DNA of 64,000 nucleotides from Lentibacter sp. (GCA_016744435.1 JADGEJ010000003.1:62001-126000); one strand, 5' to 3'; shown: positions 34,401 through 43,490, numbered from the stretch's first letter. The notes: a model not told the origin generated them from the sequence alone. Program-made: numbers and translations.

Positions 34401-35201
34401 TTAGCCGCCCCAGACGTAGACGGCTGCAAAGAGGAAGAGCCAGACAACGTCAACAAAGTGCCAGTACCAAGCCGCAGCTTCAAAGCCGACGTGGTTTTCT
34501 TTGGTGAAGTGACCAGCTTGCAAGCGAAGCAAGCAGACCAACAAGAAGATCGTGCCGATCAGAACGTGAAAGCCGTGAAAGCCTGTCGCCATGAAGAAGT
34601 TCGCGCCATAGATGTTGCCTGCAAAGCCGAAGGCTGCGTGGCTGTACTCATAGGCTTGGAAACCCGTGAACAAAACGCCAAGTGCAACGGCGAGGATCAG
34701 GCCCCATTTCATGTCTGAGCGGTTGTCCTCATGGGCCAGTGCGTGGTGCGCCCAAGTTGCCGCGGCACCTGAACAGAGCAGGATGAGCGTGTTGATCAGC
34801 GGCAAGTGCCAAGCATCGAATGTTTCGATACCAGCAGGGGGCCACTGGCCGTCAACCATCGGGCTTTCAGGGCCCATCGGGTAAAGCGCGTGCTTGAAGA
34901 AGCTCCAAAACCACGCTGCGAAGAACATAACTTCGGAGATGATGAACAACACAACGCCATAGCGCAGGCCGATTTGAACAACGGGTGTATGGTCGCCGAT
35001 GTTGCTCTCTTTTACGACTTCTGACCACCAGCCAAACATGACGTAGAAAACGAACAGGAAGCCAACGATCATGACGATTGATGTCACATCGTGGAAGTAA
35101 AGCACCGAGCCGAACAGCAAGATGAAACCCGCCAGCGCGCCAAGGAGCGGCCATGCTGAGGGTTCGAGAATGTGGTAGTCGTGATTTTTTTCGTGCGCCA
35201 T
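34401..35201 (-). CDS. ctaE: Cytochrome c oxidase subunit III (aa3 type)
   Basis: A 266-residue, seven-span subunit III. Recognisable segments are [50 protein letters not shown] and [20 protein letters not shown], ending [26 protein letters not shown]. It stabilises the proton-pumping oxidase. It lies after ctaG in the ctaC-ctaB-ctaG-ctaE order; subunit I (ctaD) is not in the window. Confidence 0.97.
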   Translation of the reverse strand: MAHEKNHDYHILEPSAWPLLGALAGFILLFGSVLYFHDVTSIVMIVGFLFVFYVMFGWWSEVVKESNIGDHTPVVQIGLRYGVVLFIISEVMFFAAWFWSFFKHALYPMGPESPMVDGQWPPAGIETFDAWHLPLINTLILLCSGAAATWAHHALAHEDNRSDMKWGLILAVALGVLFTGFQAYEYSHAAFGFAGNIYGANFFMATGFHGFHVLIGTIFLLVCLLRLQAGHFTKENHVGFEAAAWYWHFVDVVWLFLFAAVYVWGG

Positions 35202-35229
35202 GATATCCCTCGCCGGAGGCTAGTTTGTT

Positions 35230-35805
35230 TTAGTTAAGGTCAGTTTTGCGGCCCATGTCTAGAGAAGCTTGCGCTTCGGGCAGATCGGTTTCGTAAAAAG
35301 TGTAGCCCAGCGTGATGGTGTGGACATATTTTGCGTCACGGTCAGTGACGATCTCGGGGTCAACATAGAACGTCACCGGCATTTGCACGGTTTCGCCCGG
35401 TTGCAGTATTTGTTCTTCAAAGCAGAAACAGTCGATCTTGGTGAAGAAACCACCAGCTTCATAGGGCGCAACGTTGTAGGCCGCTGTGCCGGCAATGGGC
35501 CGGTCTGTCGGGTTGTGGGCTTCGTAAAAGGCCAGCCCGGTTTCGCCAATGCGCAGTTCCATTTCGCGCTGCATGGGCTTGAACGTCCATGGCATGTCGC
35601 GCTCTTTTGAGGCGTCAAAACGAATCTTGATTGTTTGATCAAGAATAACGTCGCTGCCCGCGTCGGCCGTGGCGGTTACACCACCAAAGCCTGTGACACG
35701 GCAAAACCAGTCGTAAAACGGAACAGACGCCCAGGCTAGTGCGCCCATGAAAATCACGAGCGCACTTGTTTGTGCCAGTGTTTTCATTTTTGCGTCCATT
35801 GCCAT
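35230..35805 (-). CDS. ctaG: Cytochrome c oxidase assembly protein CtaG/Cox11
   Basis: A 191-residue CuB chaperone. One N-terminal membrane span (about 10-30) leads to a periplasmic immunoglobulin-like domain with the copper-binding KIDCFCFEEQ motif (Cys126, Cys128), preceded by VAPYEAGGFF. YDWFCRVTGFGG after the span is also typical. Its ATG overlaps the stop of the small upstream gene (TGATG). Confidence 0.96.
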   Translation of the reverse strand: MAMDAKMKTLAQTSALVIFMGALAWASVPFYDWFCRVTGFGGVTATADAGSDVILDQTIKIRFDASKERDMPWTFKPMQREMELRIGETGLAFYEAHNPTDRPIAGTAAYNVAPYEAGGFFTKIDCFCFEEQILQPGETVQMPVTFYVDPEIVTDRDAKYVHTITLGYTFYETDLPEAQASLDMGRKTDLN

Positions 35806-36011
35806 CAGTCAGAAGCTCCTGACTGGACCGAAGCCTCAGCAGCAGCCTGCTCGGCGGCACGTTGGGCTGCCATTTCGGCGTTTTGGGCTGTCAGCTTCAC
35901 ATAGGTCATGCCCATGACAAGCAATACAAACGCGCCAAGCACGAGGCCAAGGCCAACATTGCGGTTTTTGCGACGGCTATGCAGCTCGTGTTCAACTTGG
36001 TTTAAGCTCAT
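35805..36011 (-). CDS. Small single-span protein of the aa3 oxidase operon
   Basis: A 68-residue protein with a basic cytoplasmic N-terminus, one span (about 21-40, [20 protein letters not shown]) and an Ala/Glu-rich hydrophilic tail. A small gene at this position between ctaB and ctaG is usual in Paracoccus and Rhodobacter (sometimes called coxF). ATG 36011 overlaps the ctaB stop as ATGA and has GGGAGG upstream. A role in oxidase assembly is inferred from position only. Confidence 0.82.
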   Translation of the reverse strand: MSLNQVEHELHSRRKNRNVGLGLVLGAFVLLVMGMTYVKLTAQNAEMAAQRAAEQAAAEASVQSGASD

Positions 36012-36949
36012 GCCCAACCTCCCATGCCGTAGACGGCGAGAAACTTTTCAACAAGGATCGCGACGAAATGCGCGAAGAGATAGAGCAGCGAGAATTTGAA
36101 GACTGATTTCTCGACTTTGTAGTCATCAGCTTCCGCCTCAGCTTCGTCGCGCTGCCAGATGTTGTAGGCGCCCTTGAGGAAGCCCAGATTGAGCAGAATA
36201 GATGTCGCGAGATAGACAGGCCCGCCGATGGCTGTGAAGCCTGCGCCGATGGCGATCGGAGCGAGCAGTATGGTGTAGATGAGGATATGACGGCGCGTGG
36301 CTTTGCGGCCATGCGTCACGGTCAGCATCGGCACGCCAGCATCGCGATAGTCAGACTTCATGAACAGTGCCAGCGCCCAGAAGTGCGGCGGTGTCCACAT
36401 GAAGATCAGGGTGAACATGAGAACGCTTTCAACGCTCACGCCGCCCGTGGCCACGGCCCAGCCGATCATCGGGGGGAGGGCACCAGCGGCACCGCCGATG
36501 ACGATGTTCTGAGGCGTCGAGCGCTTGAGCCACATCGAGTAAACGACAACGTAAAAGAAGATGGTAAAGGCCAGAAGCCCTGCTGCAACCCAGTTTGATG
36601 CAAGCCCGAGCATAACAACCGCAAAGACAGACAGGAACGCACCAAAGGCGAAGGCCTCTTGCTCGGCGATCTTGCCCGCAGGGATGGGGCGCGACTGTGT
36701 GCGGCTCATGATGCGGTCAATGTCGGCATCCCACCACATGTTGAGCGCGCCGGAGGCACCGCCACCAATGGCAATGAAGAGGACAGAGGCGAACGCCAGC
36801 AGCGGGTGAACAGGCTGCGGCGCGGCCAGAAGGCCGACGAGCGCTGTGAACACGACCAAAGACATCACGCGCGGCTTGAGCAGCGCGAAGTAGTCGCCAA
36901 AACTGGCGTCGCCTTCTGAAACACGTGTGTTGATAGATGTATCGCTCAT
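36008..36949 (-). CDS. ctaB: Heme o synthase (protoheme IX farnesyltransferase)
   Basis: A 313-residue UbiA-superfamily membrane enzyme that farnesylates heme b. The first Asp-rich motif is [19 protein letters not shown], and [18 protein letters not shown] is the signature second region. [21 protein letters not shown] precedes the first spans. It makes the precursor of heme a for the oxidase encoded around it. It lies 56 bp downstream of ctaC. Confidence 0.97.
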   Translation of the reverse strand: MSDTSINTRVSEGDASFGDYFALLKPRVMSLVVFTALVGLLAAPQPVHPLLAFASVLFIAIGGGASGALNMWWDADIDRIMSRTQSRPIPAGKIAEQEAFAFGAFLSVFAVVMLGLASNWVAAGLLAFTIFFYVVVYSMWLKRSTPQNIVIGGAAGALPPMIGWAVATGGVSVESVLMFTLIFMWTPPHFWALALFMKSDYRDAGVPMLTVTHGRKATRRHILIYTILLAPIAIGAGFTAIGGPVYLATSILLNLGFLKGAYNIWQRDEAEAEADDYKVEKSVFKFSLLYLFAHFVAILVEKFLAVYGMGGWA

Positions 36950-37005
36950 GTCATCTCTCAGGTTGGGGGTGCAGGGCGAAGGATGCCGCCCTGCAAGTGT
37001 TGTGA

Positions 37006-37932
37006 TCAGTCAGCCGAGGCGACTGTTACAGCAGCAGGAACGCCTGCGTATTCTTCTTTGGCTTCGGCAAGCCACGTAGCGTAGGCCTCTTCGCTGACAA
37101 CCTGCACAACGATTGGCATATAGGCATGTGCCTTGCCGCAAAGCTCGGAGCACTGGCCAAAGTAGAGGCCTTCTCTCTCGGCTTTAAACCAAAGCTGCGC
37201 GAGGCGGCCTGGAACGGCGTCTTGCTTCACACCAAAGGCCGGGATCGTCCACGAGTGGATCACGTCGGCGCCTGTGACTGTCATGACAACTGTTTTGTTG
37301 ATCGGAACAATCACGCGGGTGTCGGTCGCGAGTAGGAACTCATCGGCAGCATAACCAAAGTAGTCTAGCTTCTTGATGGCAACATCGTTCAATATTTGCG
37401 GCTTGCCGATAGGCTGATCGTCGCCCCAGCCAGCAGACTCGTCGTCAATCTTGTATTCGGCGTCGACCATATAGCTGTCAAATTCGAACTCTTCATCTGT
37501 GTATTCGTAAGTCCAGTACCACTGGCTGCCCGTCACTTTGATGTGGATGTCACCCTCAGGAATTTCTTGTTGCTTGAACAGGATCGGAAGCGAGAAGGCA
37601 CCGATGAACACAAGGATCAGCACTGGAATGAGTGTCCACAACACTTCGATCGTTGTGTGGTGCGTAAACGTGCCCGGCGTCGGGTTGGCGCGGCGGTTGT
37701 AGCGCACGATGATAACAAGAACGAGGCCGATCACCAGCACGCAGATGGCTGCGATGATCCAGTTGATCATATTATCAAGAAAGTGAATGTCGCGGGCCAG
37801 CTCGGTAGCGGCAGGCTGGAAGCCCGTGAGACGGTCAATTGGCTTGCCGACACGTTCGACGGCGTCTTGCGCCATCGCGGGAACTGCAAGGAAAGTGGCA
37901 AGAAAAGCCATTAGTGTAGTGAGAATTCGCAT
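37006..37932 (-). CDS. ctaC: Cytochrome c oxidase subunit II (aa3 type)
   Basis: A 308-residue subunit II with signal peptide (cleavage near AMAQ, about 22), two spans (about 55-75 and 95-115) and a periplasmic cupredoxin domain. The CuA ligands are seen in GQCSELCGKAHAYM (CxxxCxxxH) with the upstream HSW and the aromatic QWYWTYEY. The C-terminal extension (EYAGVPAAVTVASAD) is short. It is first in the oxidase operon; the FNR box at 38081-38094 lies 149 bp upstream of its start codon. Confidence 0.97.
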   Translation of the reverse strand: MRILTTLMAFLATFLAVPAMAQDAVERVGKPIDRLTGFQPAATELARDIHFLDNMINWIIAAICVLVIGLVLVIIVRYNRRANPTPGTFTHHTTIEVLWTLIPVLILVFIGAFSLPILFKQQEIPEGDIHIKVTGSQWYWTYEYTDEEFEFDSYMVDAEYKIDDESAGWGDDQPIGKPQILNDVAIKKLDYFGYAADEFLLATDTRVIVPINKTVVMTVTGADVIHSWTIPAFGVKQDAVPGRLAQLWFKAEREGLYFGQCSELCGKAHAYMPIVVQVVSEEAYATWLAEAKEEYAGVPAAVTVASAD

Positions 37933-38039
37933 GGTTCACCCTGATCGGTTGCGTGTTATTTCATTGTCTAAAGCAATATCGAGAAAAGACTCACATCTTC
38001 GCCCATTGCGTATTGTTGCCCCAAAAACCATATTCTTGC

Positions 38040-38068
38040 TTAAGAAACAACATTCTCACTAGCGTCAA
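38040..38068 (-). promoter_or_regulatory. Candidate sigma-70-type promoter for ctaC
   Basis: On the minus strand TTGACG (38068-38063) and TCTTAA (38045-38040) are separated by 17 bp, placing a start near 38033, about 100 bases before the ctaC ATG. The FNR box lies 13 bp upstream of the -35. This is a read from consensus only. Confidence 0.4.
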
Positions 38069-38080
38069 ACGGTCGCTTTT

Positions 38081-38094
38081 TTGATCTATATCAA
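38081..38094. promoter_or_regulatory. Perfect FNR/FnrL-type box between ctaC and tldD
   Basis: TTGATCTATATCAA matches the FNR consensus TTGAT-N4-ATCAA exactly. It lies in the divergent region, centred 38 bases from the tldD start and about 155 from ctaC. An oxygen-responsive FnrL or Dnr-type regulator probably acts on ctaC. The box may also block or modulate tldD. Confidence 0.8.
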
Positions 38095-38125
38095 AAAAAA
38101 CCTAGAAAAGACTTGAAGGACACAG

Positions 38126-39547
38126 ATGAAAAACGCCCCTTTCCGCCCGTTCGAAACCACTCTGGATTTCGAAAATAGCCTTATTTTACTGCGCGAAGCG
38201 GTTGCCGGGGCTGATGATGGCGAGCTCTACCTTGAAAACAGCCAGTCAGAATCACTGGTGTTCGACGATGGCCGCGTAAAAAACGCCAGTTTTGATTCAG
38301 CGCAAGGTTTCGGGCTTCGCGCGGTGCGGGATGACGTGGCTGGCTATGCTCACAGCACCGAAATCAGCGAGAAAGCGATCAAGCGCGCGGTTGAAACGGC
38401 GCGCTTGGCTGTTGGCGCAGGCGGCGGCACATTGGCTGACGCACCGACAGGCACAAACAAGCGGCTCTATACCGACATTGATCCAATCACGAGCGCCAGC
38501 TTTGCCGACAAACTCGACATTCTGGGCGAGATCGACGCCTTCACCCGCAGCCTCGACAAGCGCGTGGTGCAAGTCACCGCGTCAATTTCGGCAAGCCATC
38601 AGGAGATCGAAATTCTGCGCCCTGAAGGCACGCACTTGCGCGACGTGCGGCCCATGGCCCGGTTGAATGTGAGCGTTATTGTCGAGCAGAACGGGCGGCG
38701 TGAAAGCGGAACCGCAGGCGGCGGCGGGCGCATAGCACTTGATACGCTGCTTGACGCCAAAGACTGGCAAGACAAAGCCCGCGAGGCCCTGCGCGTGGCT
38801 TTGGTGAACCTCGAAGCAGTCCCAGCCCCTGCGGGTGCGATCGACGTGGTGCTTGGGCCGGGCTGGCCGGGCATTTTGCTGCACGAGGCGATAGGCCACG
38901 GCCTTGAGGGCGACTTTAACCGCAAGGAAAGCTCGGCCTTCGCGGGGCTGATGGGCAAGCAGATTGCCTCTAAGGGCGTTACTGTGCTTGATGACGGGAT
39001 GATCCCTGACAGGCGCGGCTCGATCACGATCGACGATGAAGGCACGCCAAGTGCTAAGAACGTGCTGATCGAGGACGGTGTCTTGGTTGGCTATATGCAA
39101 GACCGCCAGAATGCGCGGCTGATGGGCGTTGAGCCAACAGGCAACGGGCGGCGCGAGAGTTATGCCCACCCGCCGATGCCGCGGATGACCAACACCTATA
39201 TGCTGGGCGGGGACACTGCGCCTGACGATATCGTCGCCGACATGAAAGACGGCATCTGGGCTGTCGGCTTTGGCGGCGGGCAGGTTGACATCACCAATGG
39301 CAAGTTCGTGTTTTCCTGCACCGAGGCCTACCGCGTTCGAGGCGGCAAAGTCATGGAGCCCGTGAAAGGCGCCACGCTCATCGGCGACGGTGCAACCGCG
39401 CTCAACAACATTCGCGCGCTGGGCAACGATATGGCGCTTGACCCTGGCATGGGCAACTGCGGCAAGGCGGGCCAATGGGTGCCAGTGGGCGTCGGGCAAC
39501 CAACAGTGATGATCGGCGGGCTGACGGTGGGTGGCTCCGCGGCTTGA
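38126..39547 (+). CDS. tldD: TldD family metalloprotease
   Basis: A 473-residue subunit of the TldD/TldE protease that trims peptides, for example modified peptide precursors and gyrase inhibitors. The zinc motif HEAIGHGLEGDFN starts at about residue 253. YMQDRQNARLMG and the C-terminal GNCGKAGQWVPVGVGQPT and MIGGLTVGGSAA are conserved, so the end is intact despite adjacent transposon debris. AAGGA precedes the ATG. It diverges from ctaC, an arrangement I recall in Rhodobacterales. No tldE (pmbA) is in the window. Confidence 0.95.
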   Translation: MKNAPFRPFETTLDFENSLILLREAVAGADDGELYLENSQSESLVFDDGRVKNASFDSAQGFGLRAVRDDVAGYAHSTEISEKAIKRAVETARLAVGAGGGTLADAPTGTNKRLYTDIDPITSASFADKLDILGEIDAFTRSLDKRVVQVTASISASHQEIEILRPEGTHLRDVRPMARLNVSVIVEQNGRRESGTAGGGGRIALDTLLDAKDWQDKAREALRVALVNLEAVPAPAGAIDVVLGPGWPGILLHEAIGHGLEGDFNRKESSAFAGLMGKQIASKGVTVLDDGMIPDRRGSITIDDEGTPSAKNVLIEDGVLVGYMQDRQNARLMGVEPTGNGRRESYAHPPMPRMTNTYMLGGDTAPDDIVADMKDGIWAVGFGGGQVDITNGKFVFSCTEAYRVRGGKVMEPVKGATLIGDGATALNNIRALGNDMALDPGMGNCGKAGQWVPVGVGQPTVMIGGLTVGGSAA

Positions 39548-39722
39548 GCCATGTTTGGTTGGTATTGAAGCTTGTGGAACGAGCCACCATTGGGCACGCG
39601 AACTGTTCAAGTCGGTCATAACGTGAAGCTGATCCCACCGGCCAACGTGAAGCCCTATGTCAAACGCGGCAAATCAGGTGCCGTTGATGCTGCGGCCATG
39701 TGCGTCGCGCTAACAGGCCTCT
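39548..39722 (+). pseudogene. IS110-type transposase remnant
   Basis: Begins right after the tldD stop. One frame reads PCLVGIEACGTSHHWAREL (from about 39549), then after a frameshift near 39603 another reads VGHNVKLIPPANVKPYVKR and GKSGAVDAAAMCVALTGLSR. This matches the internal part of IS110/IS1111 transposases (ACxxxHHWAREL, GHxVxLIPPxYVKPYVKR, NDAADAEA). The N-terminal DEDD part and the C-terminal half are missing, the catalytic-region NDAAD is altered, and the copy is dead. Confidence 0.75.
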
Positions 39723-40055
39723 CTCGGCAGATTTGCTTTGCAAATCGCCTGCCGGGCAATGGGAACACAAGACTGCTTCTGACGAAATACCATGCGCGAA
39801 AAAGGGCTTGCAAAAAGGGAGCCATCCACACAAGGCAAAGCCGCCGTTCAGACTCGTCGCGACATAGGTCTGGTACGAGTTGGGTGCGTTCTACCCAAGT
39901 GACTGTTCTCCTTATCAAGACCAAATCGCAGGTTTTTCTTAGCCTCTTCTCGGGAAGAACTTCGAACACAAGTCCCGCGATCTCTTGGATCGGGTCATTT
40001 TTCGACTATGAGGTCGATGCCCAAAAGCTATCTCTCCAGTCCGGATTCGCGTTGC
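39723..40055. other. Unassigned stretch inside mobile-element debris
   Basis: 333 bases between the IS110 remnant and the MITE-like element. Short open frames exist on both strands but none has a ribosome binding site or a recognisable motif. It is probably decayed transposon or foreign sequence. Confidence 0.4.
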
Positions 40056-40321
40056 TAGGGTCAGGACCCATTAATCCTGCACCTCTGGTTTGACAGATAT
40101 TTTGCCTGACTATGCCCAATGCTGAAGGAATAGTGGTTCTATTTCAGGGCATTGGAAAGACGGCAGGCGAAATATCTGCCAAATCCGAAGGACGTCAAAT
40201 CCGCATCATCTCAGCGGCATGTCGCGCTTGGGAATAGAACCACTATGCCCGGCGCGCACCAACCCCCTGATATTTCGCGGATTTGACGCCAGAGGTGCAG
40301 GATTAATGGGACCTGCCCCTA
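40056..40321. mobile_element. MITE-like element with 31-bp terminal inverted repeats
   Basis: A 266-bp non-coding element. The left end (40058-40088) and right end (40289-40319) are inverted copies with two mismatches over 31 bp. TA lies at both outer edges (40056-40057 and 40320-40321), as expected for a TA target duplication. Inside are two more inverted pairs: 40092-40110 with 40162-40180, and 40191-40204 with 40277-40290. The 14-mer ATAGTGGTTCTATT at 40130-40143 also recurs inverted at 40233-40246. No transposase is encoded. It ends 20 bp from the stop of the GNAT gene. Confidence 0.8.
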
Positions 40322-40341
40322 AGAAGGTAACTCCGCAACAT

Positions 40342-40851
40342 CTAAGACTTGGCCGCTCCGTCCTGCTGCTCGTCTCGCGCCTCGGCAAAGGACAAAAAAT
40401 CCGGCCCATTGAGAGCCATCGGGACATCATTCTGCGCTCCGGCAAAACCCAGATGTAGGTAAAAACGGCGCGCAGCATCGTTGTGGCCATGCGTTGTCAA
40501 ACCCATGTAACGCGCTCCCCAACTTTGGGCGGCATGCGCGGCCGTTGCTGAAAGCAAACGTGCCCCAAGGTTTTGCCCGCGTTGAGTTGGGTTAACCCAC
40601 AAGTCCTGCACATAAACTCCTGGCTGCGCGCGTGTGGTGGAAAAGTGCGGAAAAAATAGCGACAGGCCGTCGCTCTCTGCGAGCATGACTAAAAACAACG
40701 CATTGGGACCAAACCCATAATGGCGGATCGCCTCCGGTGTTGACGCGAACACTCCTCCATCGCCCATTTCTTGGGCAAGACAGGCAAGCAATTCTGTGAT
40801 GGTCTCTGCGTCATCTACGGTCGCCAATCTGATGTCTCTTGATCTGGTCAT
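40342..40851 (-). CDS. GNAT N-acetyltransferase of the catabolic island
   Basis: A 169-residue GNAT protein. The N-terminal RDIRLATVDDAETITELLACLAQ is typical, and the acetyl-CoA motif reads NPTQRGQNLGARLLSATAAHA with VQDLWV before it. A C-terminal FYLHLGF follows. ATG 40851 lies after GGGGGTAGA, immediately after the LysR stop, so it is co-transcribed with the regulator. Its substrate may be an amino compound handled by the island, possibly an N-acylation that the M20 enzymes reverse; this is inference. Confidence 0.85.
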   Translation of the reverse strand: MTRSRDIRLATVDDAETITELLACLAQEMGDGGVFASTPEAIRHYGFGPNALFLVMLAESDGLSLFFPHFSTTRAQPGVYVQDLWVNPTQRGQNLGARLLSATAAHAAQSWGARYMGLTTHGHNDAARRFYLHLGFAGAQNDVPMALNGPDFLSFAEARDEQQDGAAKS

Positions 40852-40852
40852 T

Positions 40853-41818
40853 CTACCCCCTGTCGCCATATGTACGTTCTGCGATGTCGATTGCAGATAT
40901 CTCCTTAACGCAGGCTGACAGGAAGGTTGCTTCAGCGTCTGACTGGCGGCGGTTTGGGTTGCTGATGAGATAGATGTTCACAAGCGGCAAGTCATTATAT
41001 GGGGGCAGCTGGCGAAGGTGCCCAGCGTCAACGTCCTGCTGTGCAACGTGCAGCGGCAGCGAGCCGATGCCAATATTTGCCATGATCATACGTCTGATTT
41101 CATTGAGACTTGATGACATCCCGCGCCGACTGTTGGCGAGGCCAAGGTGTGAGCGCAGGCGAGATATTGCCTCAAGGGGGCGGCCTTCGGCTTCGGTTTG
41201 AAACGCCACAAAAGGCTCGTCTTGAAGATCTTGCGGAGCAATTTCCGGTGCATCGAAAAGCGGATGGCGCGGGCCGCAAAAGAGTCCGAAAAACTCGCGA
41301 TACAAAATGAGCGACTCCAGATGTTTGGGGGCAGCGGGCAGCAGGCAGATCCCGAAGCTTGCCCGATTTTGCGAGACCGTGATTTCAACCTCGTCGCTTT
41401 CCGTAACTGAGAATGAGTAGGTAACGTGAGGATGCTGATTGGAAAACCTGTTCAGAAAATCGTCAAAGTGCTCCGAGACCACATGGCTTGTTATGGCAAT
41501 TGACAGGTGCCCACGAAGCTCTGCATGAGCCTGATCAAGAAGGGACGGAAGCTGCGAGACCGTTCCGAAGATTTTTGCGCATTCCGTGTAGAGCACTTGC
41601 CCAGAGCGTGTCAGCGAAAACTCATTTGGTTTGCGTATTATAAGAGTCTGGCCCGTGTGCTCTTCCAGCCGCTTTAAGGCGGCAGAAATAGTTGGCTGTT
41701 TCAGGCCCAAAAAATGCGCTGCCTTGGAGATGCCTTTCTGCTCGACAACGACCATGAATGTTCGCAGGAGGTTCCAGTCAAGGTTCCAGGGGAAACGCTG
41801 ATCAAGGGCTTGGTGCAT
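40853..41818 (-). CDS. LysR-type transcriptional regulator
   Basis: A 321-residue activator/repressor. The winged helix-turn-helix covers about residues 15-72 (LLRTFMVVVEQKGISKAAHF, then LKQPTISAALKRLEEHTG), followed by the linker helix and a substrate-binding domain from about 103. It is transcribed away from the ABC transporter gene, the classical arrangement for a LysR protein controlling the neighbouring operon. A dyad at 41830-41849 is a likely operator. The ligand is unknown. Confidence 0.92.
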   Translation of the reverse strand: MHQALDQRFPWNLDWNLLRTFMVVVEQKGISKAAHFLGLKQPTISAALKRLEEHTGQTLIIRKPNEFSLTRSGQVLYTECAKIFGTVSQLPSLLDQAHAELRGHLSIAITSHVVSEHFDDFLNRFSNQHPHVTYSFSVTESDEVEITVSQNRASFGICLLPAAPKHLESLILYREFFGLFCGPRHPLFDAPEIAPQDLQDEPFVAFQTEAEGRPLEAISRLRSHLGLANSRRGMSSSLNEIRRMIMANIGIGSLPLHVAQQDVDAGHLRQLPPYNDLPLVNIYLISNPNRRQSDAEATFLSACVKEISAIDIAERTYGDRG

Positions 41819-41829
41819 AGATTTTCTCT

Positions 41830-41849
41830 ATATTGATAATACTGAATAT
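41830..41849. promoter_or_regulatory. Candidate LysR operator
   Basis: ATATTGATAATACTGAATAT is an interrupted dyad (ATATT-N10-AATAT) lying 12 bp upstream of the lysR start codon and 110 bp from the divergent solute-binding protein gene. The size and position suit a LysR recognition or autoregulation site. Confidence 0.5.
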
Positions 41850-41958
41850 CTATTTGCCCTATGGCTTCGCTCCGTGCAAGGCTCGATCTTAGAGCGGAGA
41901 ATCCGCCAACACGGAGCCGCAGTCGGCTTTAAAGCGATACACAGCTGGGAGACCAAAA

Positions 41959-42732
41959 ATGACTATTCGTCGTACCATTCTGAAATCTGCAATTGCCGCG
42001 GCAGGCTTGGCCGTGCTGGGCATGAACGCAACAGCAGAAGAGCTTGACGCCCTCAAGGAAAAGGGTGTGATCCGCATCGCGATGTCGGGCGCATACCCTC
42101 CATTCAACTTTGTGAACGATGAAAATCAGGTTGTCGGCTTCGACCCGGCCATTGGAACAGAAATTGCCAAGCGCATGGGGATGGAGGCCGAGATCGTAAC
42201 CACTGCGTGGGACGGTATCATTGGCGGCCTGCTGGCAAACAAGTATGACGCCATTGTAGGCTCGATGACGATCACAGCCGAGCGCGACGAAGTCGTCGAC
42301 TTCGTCGGCCCTTACTATTCGGACAAACGCGCGATCTTCACCAAGCCGGGCTCTGGCATTGCCAGCCTTGACGATCTCAAGGGCAAGAAAGTTGGCCTGA
42401 CACTTGGCGAAACCCATGAAGACTGGGCGCGCGAAAAAGGCTACGACATCAACACCTATAAAGGCTTGCCAGAGCTGTTGCTCGAACTGGAAAATGGCCG
42501 CGTGGATGCGATCGTGAACGACTCTATCGCCGCCATTTTGGCGATGGGTGAAAAGGGGCAGGAATTCGAAATGTTCGGTGACCCGACCACAGAGCCCTTT
42601 GGTGCAGGCATCGCCATTCGCGAAGGCAGCCCGAAACTCGCAGCCGAGATGCAAGCGGCCCTGCAATCCATGATGGATGACGGGACATACCTTACCCTTG
42701 CCAAAAAATGGATCGGCGCGGACATCCGCTAA
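41959..42732 (+). CDS. Polar amino acid ABC transporter, solute-binding protein
   Basis: A 257-residue periplasmic binding protein of the HisJ/GlnH family (SBP_bac_3). Signal peptide 1-26 ends AxA (NATA). The ligand-binding features include AYPPFNFVNDENQVVGFDPA, GLLANKYDAIVGSMTITAER and VDFVGPYYSDKRA. It is the first gene of the island's plus-strand operon, under likely LysR control. Ligands of this family are amino acids, opines or related cationic/polar compounds. GGGAG precedes the ATG. Confidence 0.93.
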   Translation: MTIRRTILKSAIAAAGLAVLGMNATAEELDALKEKGVIRIAMSGAYPPFNFVNDENQVVGFDPAIGTEIAKRMGMEAEIVTTAWDGIIGGLLANKYDAIVGSMTITAERDEVVDFVGPYYSDKRAIFTKPGSGIASLDDLKGKKVGLTLGETHEDWAREKGYDINTYKGLPELLLELENGRVDAIVNDSIAAILAMGEKGQEFEMFGDPTTEPFGAGIAIREGSPKLAAEMQAALQSMMDDGTYLTLAKKWIGADIR

Positions 42733-42741
42733 CCGCCATTT

Positions 42742-42767
42742 GCCCTTGCCGTCAAAGCGGCGAGGGC
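42742..42767 (+). terminator. Attenuating stem between binding protein and permease genes
   Basis: GCCCTTGCCG (42742-42751) pairs with CGGCGAGGGC (42758-42767), with one G:U pair and a 6-nt loop, 9 bases after the binding-protein stop. No T-tract follows. Such stems commonly give excess binding protein relative to permease. Confidence 0.55.
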
Positions 42768-42842
42768 TCACCGTCTTTATGATGAACGTCTGTTCGCACC
42801 CGCTTGGCAGCCGGACTGTGCCCTTCATACAAGGAAGTTGCC

Positions 42843-43490
42843 GTGGATATTGAACTGATGCTCAAGGTCTATCCGTTCTTTCTGGAGGCCGCGTGGCTCA
42901 CCATTGTGTTGTCCGTTCTGACAGCCGTTTTGGGGCTGATCTGCGGAACTCTAGCTGCCTTCGCACGCCTCTCGCGGTTTGCTGTTCTCAGGTTTACCGC
43001 CGCCGCTTATGTCAGCCTTTTCCGCGGTACGCCCGCCTTGATCCAGCTGTTCATCCTCTATTTCGGTGGGCCTCAGATCGGCATCCAGCTTGACGCTTTC
43101 GAGGCTGGTGTGATCGGCCTTGGCATCAATGCCGGAGCCTATATGGCCGAGACAATCCGCGGCGGGATCATCTCTATCGACAAAGGCCAGCGCGAGGCTG
43201 CCCGCACCCTCGGCCTGAGCCATTGGCAGGCCATGCACAAGATCATCCTGCCGCAAGCCGCCCGCCTGATGGTGCGCCCGCTCGGTGTGAACCTGAACAT
43301 GCTGATCAAAGCCACGGCGCTTGTCGCGGCCATTTCGGTTGTCGAACTCACCTACACTGCGCAACGCTACATCGGCTCTACTTACAAGCCGTTCGAAATG
43401 TTCCTGCTCGCAGGAGTTCTCTACATGATTATCATCTATGTGACCGGCCGGGGCGTTGCCTGGCTTGATCGCAAAGTGCAGATCACGTGA
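42843..43490 (+). CDS. Polar amino acid ABC transporter permease 1
   Basis: A 215-residue HisM/GlnP-type permease. About five spans are present, with the EAA loop INAGAYMAETIRGGIISIDKGQREAARTLG and the typical FRGTPALIQLFILYFGGPQIG. GTG 42843 is chosen because AAGGAAG lies upstream and the N-terminus VDIELMLKVYPFFLEAAWLT fits the family. It forms a heterodimer with permease 2. Confidence 0.93.
   Translation: MDIELMLKVYPFFLEAAWLTIVLSVLTAVLGLICGTLAAFARLSRFAVLRFTAAAYVSLFRGTPALIQLFILYFGGPQIGIQLDAFEAGVIGLGINAGAYMAETIRGGIISIDKGQREAARTLGLSHWQAMHKIILPQAARLMVRPLGVNLNMLIKATALVAAISVVELTYTAQRYIGSTYKPFEMFLLAGVLYMIIIYVTGRGVAWLDRKVQIT

Noticed and set aside
39655-39969. 104-codon minus-strand frame in the mobile-element debris
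   Set aside because: Overlaps the IS110 remnant in antisense and has no recognisable family; probably chance.
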